64,000 nt of DNA from Gaiellasilicea sp963802765 (GCA_963802765.1 CAWDJZ010000006.1:186001-250000); one strand, 5' to 3'. Counted from the first letter of the stretch, positions 8,199 to 16,420 are shown. The notes: generated by a model not told the origin, from the letters alone. A program made the numbers and translations.

Positions 8199-8927
8199 CT
8201 AGGCGGGCAAGCGCACGAGCCCACCGGCTTGCTCGACGAGCCCGTCGCGAACCAGCGAGTCGACCGCCTCAGGGTCGAGTGTGCCCGCCGGCCGCGGCTC
8301 CTCGGCGACGAGCCTGAGCAGCGCCGCGCGCCGCTGGCGGAACGAGCCCTCGAAGCGGGATTGCTTCCGCAGCGGCTCGTAGCGGCTCCCGCGCGAGGGA
8401 CAGCGCTCCGCGAGCGGGCAGTCGTCGCAGCGCGGCACCCTCGCCAGACAGATCGTGGCGCCGAGATCGAAGAGCGCCTGCAGCGAGCCCGGGCCGAAGC
8501 CGTGGCCGGTGCGCTCCTGGATCCTGGCCACGTTGGTGTCGACCGGTAGGACCGCCTCCCCGAAGGCCTGGTTACGGATCGCCGCGGCGGTGTAGGGCCC
8601 GACCCCCGCGAGCTCGGTCAAGTCGTCCGGCCAGCCGCTGCTCGCAACCGTACGGGCGGCCCGGTGCAGGCTCAGCGCACGCCGGTTGTAGCCGAGCCCC
8701 TGCCACTCCCGGATCACGTCCGCGGGGGAGGCAGCGGCCAGAGCCGCCGGGGTGGGCCAGCGCTCGAGCCAGGCGTGCCAGCGCGGGATCACCCGCTCGA
8801 CCTGCGTCTGCTGCAGCATCACCTCGCTGACGAGAATTGCGTACGGGTCGCGCGTCTGCCGCCAGGGGAGCTCGCGCCCGTGCTCGGCGAACCACGCCTG
8901 GAGAAGCTCGTCCACGCGGACGGACAC
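8199..8927 (-). CDS. MutY-like A/G-specific adenine glycosylase, short form without NUDIX domain
   Basis: Removes adenine mispaired with 8-oxoG or G in base-excision repair. GTG 8927 gives 242 residues. Visible: the catalytic-helix motif SEVMLQQTQV (Glu ~34, with the MutY-type QQTQV), helix-hairpin-helix ELAGVGPYTAAAI (~105-117), catalytic Asp in VDTNVARI (~130), and a complete 4Fe-4S ligand set C-x6-C-x2-C-x5-C (residues 160-176). After the cluster only ~65 residues remain, with RRAALLRLV and a small helical tail, so the C-terminal MutT-like domain that reads 8-oxoG is missing. Full MutY is ~350 residues. The start overlaps the stop of the DUF4396 gene by one base, so it may be co-translated with the csoR-DUF4396 unit. 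Confidence 0.85.
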   Translation of the reverse strand: MSVRVDELLQAWFAEHGRELPWRQTRDPYAILVSEVMLQQTQVERVIPRWHAWLERWPTPAALAAASPADVIREWQGLGYNRRALSLHRAARTVASSGWPDDLTELAGVGPYTAAAIRNQAFGEAVLPVDTNVARIQERTGHGFGPGSLQALFDLGATICLARVPRCDDCPLAERCPSRGSRYEPLRKQSRFEGSFRQRRAALLRLVAEEPRPAGTLDPEAVDSLVRDGLVEQAGGLVRLPA

Positions 8928-9376
8928 TAGTGATGTGCGTGGACGACCGCGTGGCCGCGGCCGCGTGCGATCAACCACCGGTTCACCGGGTAAGCCGCGG
9001 CGCCTGCGACCAGCAGCGCGAACGCCAGGCTCGCCCAGAAGAGAAGGTTCGTCAGGCCGGCCTCCATCGCGCCGGGGATGAGCAGCATGATCGCGTTGTC
9101 GACGATCTCCATGATCGTGATCGAGATCGTGTCGGCCGCAAGTGCGATCGGGAGGGCGGCGGCGAGCGCGAGCCCGCCGCGGAGCAGCGGCACGAGCGTG
9201 AACGAGTAGCCGAAGAGGAAGGCGAGCCCGACCGCGAGCGCGATCGTCTGCCAGTCGTTCCAGCCCAGCGCGGTGCCGATGATCATCCCGAGCACCTCGC
9301 CGATCGCGCACCCGGTCAGGCAGTGGACGGTGGCCGCGAACGCAACGCGGTTGAGCGACGCCTCGCCGTGGTGCAT
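8927..9376 (-). CDS. DUF4396 membrane protein
   Basis: 149 residues with about four hydrophobic segments (around residues 15-35, 45-65, 68-85 and 108-130). Characteristic segments include HCLTGCAIGEVLGM with two conserved cysteines, SITIMEIVDNAIMLLIPGAM, and a His-rich C terminus (GHAVVHAHH). This matches the DUF4396 family, common in actinobacteria next to metal-handling genes. The Cys/His content and position between csoR and mutY, opposite copZ-copA, make a role in copper handling plausible, but no activity is known. It starts with the TGATG overlap at the csoR stop and ends with TAGTG into mutY. Confidence 0.75.
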   Translation of the reverse strand: MHHGEASLNRVAFAATVHCLTGCAIGEVLGMIIGTALGWNDWQTIALAVGLAFLFGYSFTLVPLLRGGLALAAALPIALAADTISITIMEIVDNAIMLLIPGAMEAGLTNLLFWASLAFALLVAGAAAYPVNRWLIARGRGHAVVHAHH

Positions 9377-9654
9377 CAGGACTTGACGAGCCTGCCGACC
9401 GCCGCCATCAGCTCGTCGAGCCGATCGGCCTGCGTGTCGCCTTCGCTGCCGACGACGCAGTGGCGTACGTGGTCGTCCAGCAGGCCGAGAGCGACCGCGT
9501 CGATCGCCTTCTGCGCCGCGCTGATCTGCGTCAGGACGTCGATGCAGTACCGCTCTTCCTCGACCATCTTCGCGATCCCGCGCACCTGGCCCTCGATCCG
9601 CGCCAGCCGGTTGAGGAGTGCCTCTTTTTCGGCGGTGTAGCCGGGCGTCTCCAT
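9376..9654 (-). CDS. csoR: CsoR family copper-sensing transcriptional repressor
   Basis: 92 residues. All three Cu(I) ligands of the W-X-Y signature are present in register with M. tuberculosis CsoR: Cys37 (ERYCIDVL), His62 and Cys66 (DDHVRHCV). The N-terminal KEALLNRLARIEGQVRGI is the conserved DUF156 helix. Binding Cu(I) releases the tetramer from DNA and de-represses copper export. The start at 9654 is chosen as METPGYTAEK, typical of the family; upstream codons would lie within the operator. The operator (ATACCC-N5-GGGTAT) is 15 bp upstream, and copZ-copA are transcribed divergently from the same region, so autoregulation is expected. Confidence 0.94.
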   Translation of the reverse strand: METPGYTAEKEALLNRLARIEGQVRGIAKMVEEERYCIDVLTQISAAQKAIDAVALGLLDDHVRHCVVGSEGDTQADRLDELMAAVGRLVKS

Positions 9655-9669
9655 GCGAAGCACGATAAC

Positions 9670-9686
9670 ATACCCCCTGAGGGTAT
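9670..9686. promoter_or_regulatory. CsoR operator, palindrome ATACCC-N5-GGGTAT
   Basis: A perfect 6-bp inverted repeat with a 5-nt spacer (cctga), in the 51-bp gap between the csoR start and copZ start. Its C-tract/G-tract arms with flanking TA match known CsoR operators. One site can repress both directions. Confidence 0.8.
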
Positions 9687-9705
9687 TCCGAGCCGGGGAG
9701 AACGA

Positions 9706-9912
9706 GTGCGCATGCAGGAGCTGAGGTACACCGTCGAGGGGATGAGCTGCGCCCATTGCGAGATTGCTGTGACCCAGGAGGTCGAGCAAGTCGGCGGCGT
9801 GGCGGCGGTCGAGGTCGACCTCGAGTCGAAGCAGATCGTCGTGCGCGGCGAGGGCGTCTCGGACGGCGCCGTGCGTGCGGCGATCCGCGAAGCGGGCTAC
9901 GAGGCCGCGTGA
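9706..9912 (+). CDS. copZ: CopZ-like copper chaperone (heavy-metal-associated domain)
   Basis: 68 residues, a single HMA ferredoxin-like domain with the Cu(I) site GMSCAHCEIAV (CxxC near residues 15-18) and the usual ending AIREAGYEAA. GTG 9706 is preferred (GGGGAG 5 nt upstream); ATG 9712 is also possible. It would carry Cu(I) to CopA, encoded next with a GTGA overlap. Regulation by CsoR is expected from the operator just upstream. Confidence 0.9.
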   Translation: MRMQELRYTVEGMSCAHCEIAVTQEVEQVGGVAAVEVDLESKQIVVRGEGVSDGAVRAAIREAGYEAA

Positions 9913-12140
9913 GCGCGACGCTCCCCGAGCGGCTCGATCTCCCGATCGAGGGCATGACCTGCGCCGCCTGCGCGGCCAGGATCGAGAAGCGCTTGAACAG
10001 GCTCGACGGCGTCGAGGCGTCCGTCAACTACGCGACGGAGCGGGCTGCGGTCGCCTTCGATCCCGTGCGCGTGGCCGCCGACGATCTCGTCGCCGCGATC
10101 GAGGCGGCGGGCTATCACGCGCGGCCGGCCGCGCCCGACACGACCGATACCGGCGCGGAGGACGATCCGACCGCGCCGCTCCGACGCCGTCTCGTCATCT
10201 CGGCTGCGCTGTCTGCCCCCGTACTCCTGCTCGCGATGTTCGAGCCGCTCCAGTTCGAGTACTGGCAGTGGCTCTCCCTGCTGCTCGCGACGCCGGTCGC
10301 GCTCTGGGGCGCGTGGCCGTTCCACCGTGCCGCCTGGCAGAACCTGAAGCACGGCGCCGCGACGATGGACACGCTCATCTCGGTCGGCGTACTCGCCGCC
10401 TGGGGCTGGTCGGTCGTCGCCCTCGTTTTCCTCGGCGCCGGGGAGCCCGGCATGCGCATGGGTTTCGAGCTCGTCTTCGACCGCGACGCTGCCGCCGAGC
10501 AGATCTACCTCGAGGTCGCGGCCGTCGTGACGACCTTCATCCTCGCCGGCCGCTACTTCGAGGCTCGCGCGAAGCGGCGTGCGGGAGCCGCGGTCCGGGC
10601 ACTGCTCGAGCTGGGCGCCAAGGAGGTCGGCCTGCTCGACGCCGACGGGCGCGAGCGGAGGGTTCCTGCCGACCGGCTCGGCGTCGGAGACCGGTTCGTC
10701 GTCCGGCCGGGCGAGAAGATCGCGACCGACGGCGTCGTCGAAGAGGGCGGCTCTGCGATCGACCTGTCCATGCTCACAGGCGAAAGCGTGCCGGTCGAAG
10801 TGCAGCCGGGCGACGAGGTCTTCGGCGCGACGGTGAACCTCGGCGGTCGGCTCGTCGTCCGCGCAACGGGTATCGGCGCCGACACGGCTCTCGCCCAGAT
10901 CGCTCGGCTCGTCACGGAGGCGCAGTCGGGCAAGGCGCCGGTGCAGCGGCTGGCCGACCGGATCTCGGCTGTCTTCGTCCCGGTCGTGATCGGGCTGGCG
11001 CTCGCGACGCTCGCGTTCTGGCTCCTGGCCGGCGCCGGTGCGGCCTTCGCCTTCGCCGCAGCGGTGGCGGTGCTCATCATCGCGTGCCCGTGCGCGCTCG
11101 GCCTGGCGACGCCGACCGCCCTTCTCGTCGGCACGGGGCGCGGGGCCCAGCTGGGGATCCTGATCAGAGGCCCGGAGATCCTCGAGTCGACGCGGCGTGC
11201 CGACACGGTCGTCCTCGACAAGACCGGCACGGTGACGACCGGGAGGATGGCGCTCGCCGAGGTCGTACCGGCCCCGGGAGTCGGCCCGGACGAGGCCTTG
11301 CGGCTCGTCGCCGCGCTCGAGAGCGCCTCCGAGCATCCCGTTGCCCGCGCGATCGCGGCGGCAGGCGGGGAGTCGCTGCCTGCGGTGCAGAGCTTCCGCA
11401 ACCGAGAAGGCCTCGGCGTCGAGGGAGTCGTCGAAGGCCGCGAAGTCGTGGTCGGCCGGGCGTCGTTGCTCGCCGAGCAAGGCTTTCCGCTCCCGGAGGC
11501 GCTGGAGGCGGCCCGGGCAGGCGCGGAAGCCGACGGGAAGACCGCGGTGGTGGCCGCGTGGGACGGGCGGGCACGCGCGCTCTTCGTCGTCTCCGACCGA
11601 ATCAAGCCGTCGAGCCCCGAGGCCGTGCGCCGGCTCCGTGCGCTCGGCCTGCGCCCGGTGCTGCTCACCGGCGACAACGAGCGAACCGCCCGCGCCGTCG
11701 CCGGCGAGGCGGGGATCGACGAGGTGATCGCGGAGGTCCTGCCCGCAGGGAAGGCCGACGTCGTGCGCCGGCTCCAGTCCGAGGGGCGGGTCGTGGCGAT
11801 GGTCGGCGACGGCGTGAACGACGCTCCTGCGCTTGCCCAGGCCGACCTCGGGCTCGCGATCGGCACCGGCACCGACGTCGCGATCGAGGCGAGCGACCTG
11901 ACGCTCGTCTCGGGCGACCTCCGCGCTGCGCCCGACGCGATCCGCCTTTCGCGCCGCACGCTGGCGACGATCAAGGGCAACCTCTTCTGGGCCTTCGGCT
12001 ACAACGTGGCCGCGATCCCGCTCGCCGCCGCGGGCCTGCTCAACCCGCTGATCGCGGGCGGTGCGATGGCCCTCTCGAGCCTGTTCGTCGTCTCGAACTC
12101 GCTCCGTCTGCGCCGCTTCCAGCCGGAGGATCGCTCGTAG
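9909..12140 (+). CDS. copA: Copper-exporting P1B-type ATPase CopA
   Basis: 743 residues starting at the GTG that overlaps the copZ stop. One N-terminal HMA domain (EGMTCAACAARIEKRL, residues ~14-30), then eight predicted membrane segments. Actuator loop LTGES, the Cu-type CPC motif in IACPCALGLATPTA (sixth helix), phosphorylation site VVLDKTGTVTTG, nucleotide-binding SEHPVARAI (the His-Pro of P1B pumps), and the hinge MVGDGVNDAPALAQ are all intact. The C-terminal transmembrane pair is present (GNLFWAFGYNVAAIPLAA). It exports Cu(I) from the cytosol at the expense of ATP. It is the effector of the csoR-copZ-copA module, inserted between ispF and gltX of the conserved cluster. Confidence 0.96.
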   Translation: MSATLPERLDLPIEGMTCAACAARIEKRLNRLDGVEASVNYATERAAVAFDPVRVAADDLVAAIEAAGYHARPAAPDTTDTGAEDDPTAPLRRRLVISAALSAPVLLLAMFEPLQFEYWQWLSLLLATPVALWGAWPFHRAAWQNLKHGAATMDTLISVGVLAAWGWSVVALVFLGAGEPGMRMGFELVFDRDAAAEQIYLEVAAVVTTFILAGRYFEARAKRRAGAAVRALLELGAKEVGLLDADGRERRVPADRLGVGDRFVVRPGEKIATDGVVEEGGSAIDLSMLTGESVPVEVQPGDEVFGATVNLGGRLVVRATGIGADTALAQIARLVTEAQSGKAPVQRLADRISAVFVPVVIGLALATLAFWLLAGAGAAFAFAAAVAVLIIACPCALGLATPTALLVGTGRGAQLGILIRGPEILESTRRADTVVLDKTGTVTTGRMALAEVVPAPGVGPDEALRLVAALESASEHPVARAIAAAGGESLPAVQSFRNREGLGVEGVVEGREVVVGRASLLAEQGFPLPEALEAARAGAEADGKTAVVAAWDGRARALFVVSDRIKPSSPEAVRRLRALGLRPVLLTGDNERTARAVAGEAGIDEVIAEVLPAGKADVVRRLQSEGRVVAMVGDGVNDAPALAQADLGLAIGTGTDVAIEASDLTLVSGDLRAAPDAIRLSRRTLATIKGNLFWAFGYNVAAIPLAAAGLLNPLIAGGAMALSSLFVVSNSLRLRRFQPEDRS

Positions 12141-12143
12141 ACT
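12138..12143 (+). promoter_or_regulatory. -10-like TAGACT for leaderless gltX
   Basis: TAGACT overlaps the copA stop codon and ends 7 nt before the GTG at 12151. There is no SD sequence. It fits the leaderless pattern of this window. Confidence 0.5.
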
Positions 12144-12150
12144 CACGCGG

Positions 12151-13147
12151 GTGACGACGCGCGTCCGCTTCGCCCCGAGCCCGACGGGCTCGCTTCATCT
12201 CGGCAGTGCCCTCTCCGCGGTGGCGAACCGGCGCCGTGGCGACTGGTTCCTGCTCCGGATCGACGACACCGATCCGCGGCGCAACCTTCCCGGCGGGGAG
12301 GAGGAGCTCGTACGCGACCTCGAGTGGCTCGGGATCGTCTGGAACGAGGGGCCGGTCCGTCAGAGCGACCGCCGCGAGCAGCACCTCGAGGCCGGTCGCT
12401 CGCTCGGCGACCGCTTCGAGGGGATCACGCTCGTGCGTGAGGACGGCACACCCACCTACCACCTCGCGAGCGTCGTCGACGACATCGAGTTCGGGATCAC
12501 TCACGTCATTCGCGGCTCGGACCACCGCTCCAACGAGGCACTCCACCGCAGGCTGCACGAGGCACTCGGGAGCGAGCCTCCGGAGTACGTCCATCACGGC
12601 CTCGTTCTCGGGCCGGACGGCAGGAAGCTCTCGAAGCGGAACCACGGCGTGGCGACGGTCGAGGACCTGCGCGAGCAGGGGATCCCGCCGGAGGCGGTGC
12701 GCGCGTACCTGGAGGAGCTCGGACTGCCCCGGCACGACGTCCACCTCGACCTATCGCGGATCCGGCGTCTCGCGATCGATGCGATCGAGGCGCTCTCGGA
12801 CGAGGAGCTCGCCGCCCGTGCGGGTGCGCCGCCTCAGTTCGCCCGAGCGCTGCGGGGGGCGCGGGATCTCGTCGAGGCGCGGGCAATGGCCGCGCGCGAT
12901 CCTGGAGCCCCGGCCGGTGACGCTGCCCGACGAGGCACGCCCGACGCTCGAGCGCTTTGTCGAGCTGCGGTCGCAGGGGCTCGACGGCAAGGAGATCGTG
13001 CGGGAGCTGAAGGCGGTGGGCGGAGACCTGAAGGCGCTGCGGCTCGCCCTCACGGGCGCCGACCGGGGCCCCGAGCTCTGGACGGTGATCGCGGCGCTGC
13101 CGCAGGACGATGCCCTGACGCGCGTGGCGCGCACCCTCTCAGCCTGA
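12151..13147 (+). pseudogene. Compact glutamate--tRNA ligase-like protein (GltX family), one frameshift near 12.89 kb
   Basis: Class I aminoacyl-tRNA synthetase of the Glu group: HIGH-type signature in FAPSPTGSLHLGSA, LRIDDTDPRRN, HVIRGSDHRSN, and KMSKS-type GRKLSKRNHG. At about 12880-12905 the frame changes by +1 (the first frame runs MAARDPGAP, the other continues ILEPRPVTLPDEARPTLE). It then ends in LRLALTGADRGPELW, the usual GltX C terminus. The combined length of ~330 residues is far shorter than the ~470-490 of GltX. The region after the QS-x-R motif that normally carries a zinc/helical insert is reduced, and the anticodon-binding part is small. A GluQ-RS-like enzyme is an alternative, but the LTG-x3-GPELW tail favours GltX. 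cysS follows, as in Bacillus. Confidence 0.75.
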
Positions 13148-13174
13148 CCGTCCCTTGTTCGAGGGGTTGGGCCG

Positions 13175-13180
13175 TAGTCT
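13175..13180 (+). promoter_or_regulatory. -10-like TAGTCT for leaderless cysS
   Basis: TAGTCT ends 7 nt before the cysS ATG (13188), in the 40-nt gap after gltX. TTGTTC at 13155-13160 could be a short-spaced -35. Confidence 0.5.
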
Positions 13181-13187
13181 TGTCGGC

Positions 13188-14459
13188 ATGCGCCTCTACA
13201 GCACCCTCGAGCGAGGGCTCGTCGAGCTGCCGAGCCCACCAGGGCCGGTCGGGATGTACGTGTGCGGACCGACCGTCTATGCGCGGGCGCACATCGGCAA
13301 CGCGCGGCCGTTCGTGCTCGCCTGCTGGTACAAGCGCTGGCTCGTCGCGCGCGGCTACGAGGTCACGCTCGTCCACAACATCACCGACGTGAACGACAAG
13401 ATCTACGAGGCCGCTCCCGGCGCGAGCGCCGAGCGAGCGCGGGAGGCGACGGAGTGGTATCTCGAGGACACCGGCCGCTTCGGCCTGGACGAGGTCGATC
13501 GCTGGCCGAAGGTAACCGAGATGATGGACGAGATCGTCGCGTTCATCGCCGACCTGGTCGAGCGAGGCTACGCCTACGAGGTCGACGGCGACGTCTACTT
13601 CCGCGTCGCGCGTTGGGAGGAGTACGGCCGTCTGTCCGGCCAGAGGCCCGACCAGGTCGAGGAGCAGGAGCCGAACCCGCGCAAGGAGGATCCGCGCGAC
13701 TTCGCGCTCTGGAAGGCCAACAAGGAGGGGGAGGACACGTGGTGGGAGTCGCCCTGGGGCCGCGGCCGCCCGGGCTGGCACATCGAGTGCTCGGCGATGG
13801 CCGAGACCCTGCTCGGCCCGGCCTTCGAGATCCACGGTGGCGGGCTGGATCTCGTCTTCCCGCACCACGAGAACGAGCTGGCGCAATCACGTGCGCGCGG
13901 CCACGAGTTCGCCAAGATCTGGATGCACAACGGGATGCTTCGCTTCACGGGCGAGAAGATGTCGAAGTCCGTCGGCAACGTCGAGACGATCGCGGAGGTG
14001 CTCGACGCCTGGGGGCCGGAGACGACGCTCGTCTTCTTTCTGACAGCGCACTGGCGCAGTCCGATCGACTTCTCGGACGAGCGCATGGCCGAAGCACGGG
14101 CCCGCGCGGACGGGCTGCGCGAGGTCTTCCGCAACCCGTCCGAAGCTGCCTCCCCTGAGGCGTGGGAGCGCTTCGAGGCAGCGCTGGACGACGACTTCTC
14201 GACCCCCGAGGCGCTGGCGCTGATGCACGAGTGGCGCGACCACGACCTGCTCCGGCGGGCGCTCGACCTCTTCGGGCTGGCGGCCCTCGCCGAGCAGGCG
14301 GAGGCGCCGCCCCAGATGCACGAGCTCGCGCGCGCGCGCCAGGAGGCGCGGGCGGCGCAGGACTTTGCGAGGGCCGACGAGCTCCGCGCGGAGATCGAGG
14401 ACGCCGGCTGGGTGGTCCGGGACGATCCGGACGGTTACCTGCTCGTCCCGAAGCCGTGA
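13188..14459 (+). CDS. cysS: Cysteine--tRNA ligase
   Basis: 423 residues, slightly shorter than the usual ~460. The HIGH signature is RAHIGNAR, preceded by the zinc-ligand/active-site MYVCGPTVY. HNITDVNDKIYEAA, the second zinc region GWHIECSAMAE and IHGGGLDLVFPHHENELAQS are fully conserved. KMSKS is GEKMSKSVGN. The C-terminal anticodon-binding helices (ARARQEARAAQDFARADELR) are present. Charges tRNA-Cys with cysteine. The start codon follows TAGTCT by 7 nt, indicating a leaderless message. The stop overlaps the GTG of rlmB. The cysS-rlmB-yacP order is the same as in Bacillus. Confidence 0.97.
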   Translation: MRLYSTLERGLVELPSPPGPVGMYVCGPTVYARAHIGNARPFVLACWYKRWLVARGYEVTLVHNITDVNDKIYEAAPGASAERAREATEWYLEDTGRFGLDEVDRWPKVTEMMDEIVAFIADLVERGYAYEVDGDVYFRVARWEEYGRLSGQRPDQVEEQEPNPRKEDPRDFALWKANKEGEDTWWESPWGRGRPGWHIECSAMAETLLGPAFEIHGGGLDLVFPHHENELAQSRARGHEFAKIWMHNGMLRFTGEKMSKSVGNVETIAEVLDAWGPETTLVFFLTAHWRSPIDFSDERMAEARARADGLREVFRNPSEAASPEAWERFEAALDDDFSTPEALALMHEWRDHDLLRRALDLFGLAALAEQAEAPPQMHELARARQEARAAQDFARADELRAEIEDAGWVVRDDPDGYLLVPKP

Positions 14460-15172
14460 CGCGTGAGCAGGTCTACGGTCGCCGGCCCGTTCACGAGGCG
14501 CTCCGCGGCCCGCGGGAGGTGCTCGAGCTCTGGGCGACCGAGCGCGCCCTTGCCGCCGAGCCCTGGCTGCGGGACGAAGGCGGCGACGGGCCGCGCTTGC
14601 AGGTCAAGCTCGACCGCGAGCTCGGGGAGGCGGCCGAGACGCGCGACCACCAGGGCGTTCTGGCCTGGTGCGAGCCGTATCGTTACGCGGACGGACACGA
14701 GCTTGCCGCGTCCGAGCGGCCGCTCCTCGCCTGCCTCGACCAGGTCACCGACCCGCGCAACCTCGGCGCGGTGATCCGCAGCGCCGAGGGCGCCGGCGCG
14801 ACGGGAGTGGTCGTGCCCGCCCACGGCTCGGCGCGTGTGACGGCCGCGGTCTGCCGCGCCTCCGCCGGCGCGGTGGAGCATCTGCCGGTCGCGGTCGTGC
14901 CGAACCTCGCGCGCTATCTGAACGAGATCAAGCGCGGCGACCTCTGGATCTACGCCGCGGCCGCCGAGGCCGGGCAAGACATGTGGGAAGCGGACCTGGC
15001 CGGAGGTCTGGCCTTCGTCTTCGGCGCCGAGGGCAAAGGCGTGCGCCCGCTCGTCCGCCGCGCCTGTGACGGCGCCGTCGCGATCCCACTGGCGGGGAGG
15101 GTCGAGTCGCTCAACGTGAGCGTGGCCGCGGCCCTGCTCCTCTACGAAGCGCGGAGGCGGCGCGATGGCTGA
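14456..15172 (+). CDS. rlmB: 23S rRNA (guanosine-2'-O-)-methyltransferase RlmB-type SpoU/TrmH protein
   Basis: 238 residues; GTG 14456 overlaps the cysS stop (GTGA). An N-terminal substrate-binding domain (QVYGRRPVHEALRG) is followed by the SPOUT knot with its three motifs: DPRNLGAVIRSAEGAGA (motif 1), FVFGAEGKGVRPLV (motif 2) and IPLAGRVESLNVSVAAALLLYE (motif 3). The family 2'-O-methylates a guanosine in 23S rRNA (G2251 in E. coli) with SAM; some homologues act on tRNA. Position between cysS and yacP supports RlmB/YacO. Its last 8 nt overlap yacP. Confidence 0.93.
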   Translation: MTREQVYGRRPVHEALRGPREVLELWATERALAAEPWLRDEGGDGPRLQVKLDRELGEAAETRDHQGVLAWCEPYRYADGHELAASERPLLACLDQVTDPRNLGAVIRSAEGAGATGVVVPAHGSARVTAAVCRASAGAVEHLPVAVVPNLARYLNEIKRGDLWIYAAAAEAGQDMWEADLAGGLAFVFGAEGKGVRPLVRRACDGAVAIPLAGRVESLNVSVAAALLLYEARRRRDG

Positions 15173-15596
15173 GCCGACCCTCTATCTCTTCGACGGCCAC
15201 AACCTGCTCCACGCCGGGGACTACGAGGATCAGCGGGCGCTCACCGACGTGCTCGCCTCGTTCGTGGCGCTGCGCGGGGCTCGCGGCGTGCTCGTCTGGG
15301 ACGGCCCGGGGACCGACACGCAGGTCGGCCCGCTCGCGGTCCGTCATGCCCGGAACGCCGACGCGTTGCTGGAGCGGCTCGCGGCGGAGCATCGTGCCAC
15401 TGAGCAGGTCTGTCTCGTCTCCTCGGACTTCGCGGTCCGCGGCACGTCGGGGCAGGAAGTGCAGAAGCGCTCGTCGCGGACGTTCCTCGCCGAGCTCGAG
15501 CAACCGCGCGGCGAGCAGCTGCGCGGGTCCCGCCTCGCAGACTCGCTCGACGACGAGACGCGCGCCCGCCTCGAGCGGCTGCGTCGCGGCGAGTAG
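15165..15596 (+). CDS. YacP-like NYN-domain (PIN-fold) RNase
   Basis: 143 residues, starting inside the end of rlmB. The NYN domain begins LYLFDGHNLLHA (the conserved Asp-Gly-x-Asn near residues 9-13), has VLVWDGPGTD and LVSSDFAVRGTSGQEVQKRSS, matching YacP/Rae1. Rae1 of Bacillus enters the ribosomal A site and cleaves mRNA in a translation-dependent manner. Here the fold and the rlmB-yacP-sigH order point to the same family. The protein is ~25 residues shorter than Bacillus YacP. Confidence 0.85.
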   Translation: MAEPTLYLFDGHNLLHAGDYEDQRALTDVLASFVALRGARGVLVWDGPGTDTQVGPLAVRHARNADALLERLAAEHRATEQVCLVSSDFAVRGTSGQEVQKRSSRTFLAELEQPRGEQLRGSRLADSLDDETRARLERLRRGE

Positions 15597-15604
15597 CGGC
15601 AACA

Positions 15605-15618
15605 CGAACATACGTTCT
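15605..15618. promoter_or_regulatory. LexA (SOS)-box-like palindrome CGAACATACGTTCT
   Basis: GAAC-N4-GTTC with the central ATAC, inside CGAACATACGTTCT, matches the Gram-positive/actinobacterial LexA consensus (CGAAC-RNRY-GTTYG) at all but the outermost base. It sits 9 nt after yacP and 27 nt before the -35 of the sigma gene. Confidence 0.55.
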
Positions 15619-15645
15619 TAGCAGAATCCGTCCATTGCAACAGAC

Positions 15646-15674
15646 TTGTAACTTGCGCAGGTCCTTGCTATCTT
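15646..15674 (+). promoter_or_regulatory. Sigma-70-type promoter TTGTAA-17-TATCTT for the sigma factor gene
   Basis: -35 TTGTAA (15646-15651) and -10 TATCTT (15669-15674) with an exact 17-nt spacer, in the only A/T-rich intergenic segment nearby. The leader of about 75 nt contains an inverted repeat AACTTCA/TGAAGTT (15682-15705) that can form a small hairpin before the SD. Confidence 0.65.
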
Positions 15675-15754
15675 CTGCCTCAACTTCAGGGTGAGAGTTG
15701 AAGTTCGGCCACGGCGCTCACACCGCTCGATCCCGCCGAAACCAGGAGACCGCG

Positions 15755-16420
15755 ATGCCCGCTCAGCCCGTCACCGCAGTCAAGTCGGCGCAGAAGGCTC
15801 AACGAGAGCTTGAGGATTTGCAGTTGGTCGTCAAGGCCCGGAACGGCAGCCAGGCCGCACTCGACGCCCTGATGCGCCGCTACACGGGCTTCGTGCGCCT
15901 GAAGGCGAGCTCGTACTTCCTCGCCGGCGGCGACTCGGAGGACCTCGTCCAGGAGGGGTTGATAGGGCTCTACAAGGCCGTGCGCGACTTCCGGGCCGAC
16001 AAGGAGACGTCCTTCCGGAGCTTCGCCGAGCTCTGCGTGACGCGGCAGATCATCACCGCGATCAAGACGGCGACCCGGTTCAAGCACCAGCCCCTGAACC
16101 AGTACATCTCGTTCAGCCATACGCCCGCAGGGCAGGAATCGGAGGGCGAGTGCACGCTCGGCGACGCGCTCCCGGGGCCCTCGACAAACGACCCCTCCGT
16201 GTGCGTGATCTCCACGGAGGAGCTCCAGAGCCTGGTCTTCACGCTCGGCACCGGCCTCTCGCGGCTCGAGGCCGAGGCGCTCCGCTGCTACCTCGAGGGG
16301 CTCTCGTACGAGGAGATGGCCGACGAGCTCGGGTGCGACTGCAAGACGATCGACAACGCCCTCCAGCGCGTCAAGCGCAAGATCCTCGCGCACCAAAAGA
16401 CGCGTGAAGTCCTGAGCTAG
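15755..16420 (+). CDS. RNA polymerase sigma factor, SigH (sigma-30)-like
   Basis: 221 residues; ATG 15755 is chosen for AGGAG 6 nt upstream. Region 2 (ALMRRYTGFVRLKASSYFLAGGDSEDLVQEGLIGLYKAVRDF, residues ~38-80) is of the sigma-30 type: EDLVQEGLIGLYKAVRDF is the hallmark of Bacillus SigH. This is followed by FRSFAELCVTRQIITAIKTATR (2.3/2.4) and KHQPLNQYISF. Region 4 is LSRLEAEALRCYLEGLSYEEMADELGCDCKTIDNALQRVKRK. Bacillus SigH controls post-exponential genes and competence; its regulon here is unknown. Gene order rlmB-yacP-sigH is the Bacillus order. Upstream are a good sigma-70 promoter and a LexA-like box, so damage or stationary-phase control is possible. Confidence 0.88.
   Translation: MPAQPVTAVKSAQKAQRELEDLQLVVKARNGSQAALDALMRRYTGFVRLKASSYFLAGGDSEDLVQEGLIGLYKAVRDFRADKETSFRSFAELCVTRQIITAIKTATRFKHQPLNQYISFSHTPAGQESEGECTLGDALPGPSTNDPSVCVISTEELQSLVFTLGTGLSRLEAEALRCYLEGLSYEEMADELGCDCKTIDNALQRVKRKILAHQKTREVLS

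Noticed and set aside
9897..12146. 749-residue open frame antisense to copA
   Set aside because: It mirrors the copA codon structure in a GC-rich genome; the translation is Arg/Asp/Gly-rich low-complexity with no motif.
12151..13147. GluQ-RS (tRNA-Asp modifying) instead of GltX-like
   Set aside because: The C-terminal LTG-x3-GPELW block and the position before cysS fit GltX better, though the compact size keeps some doubt.
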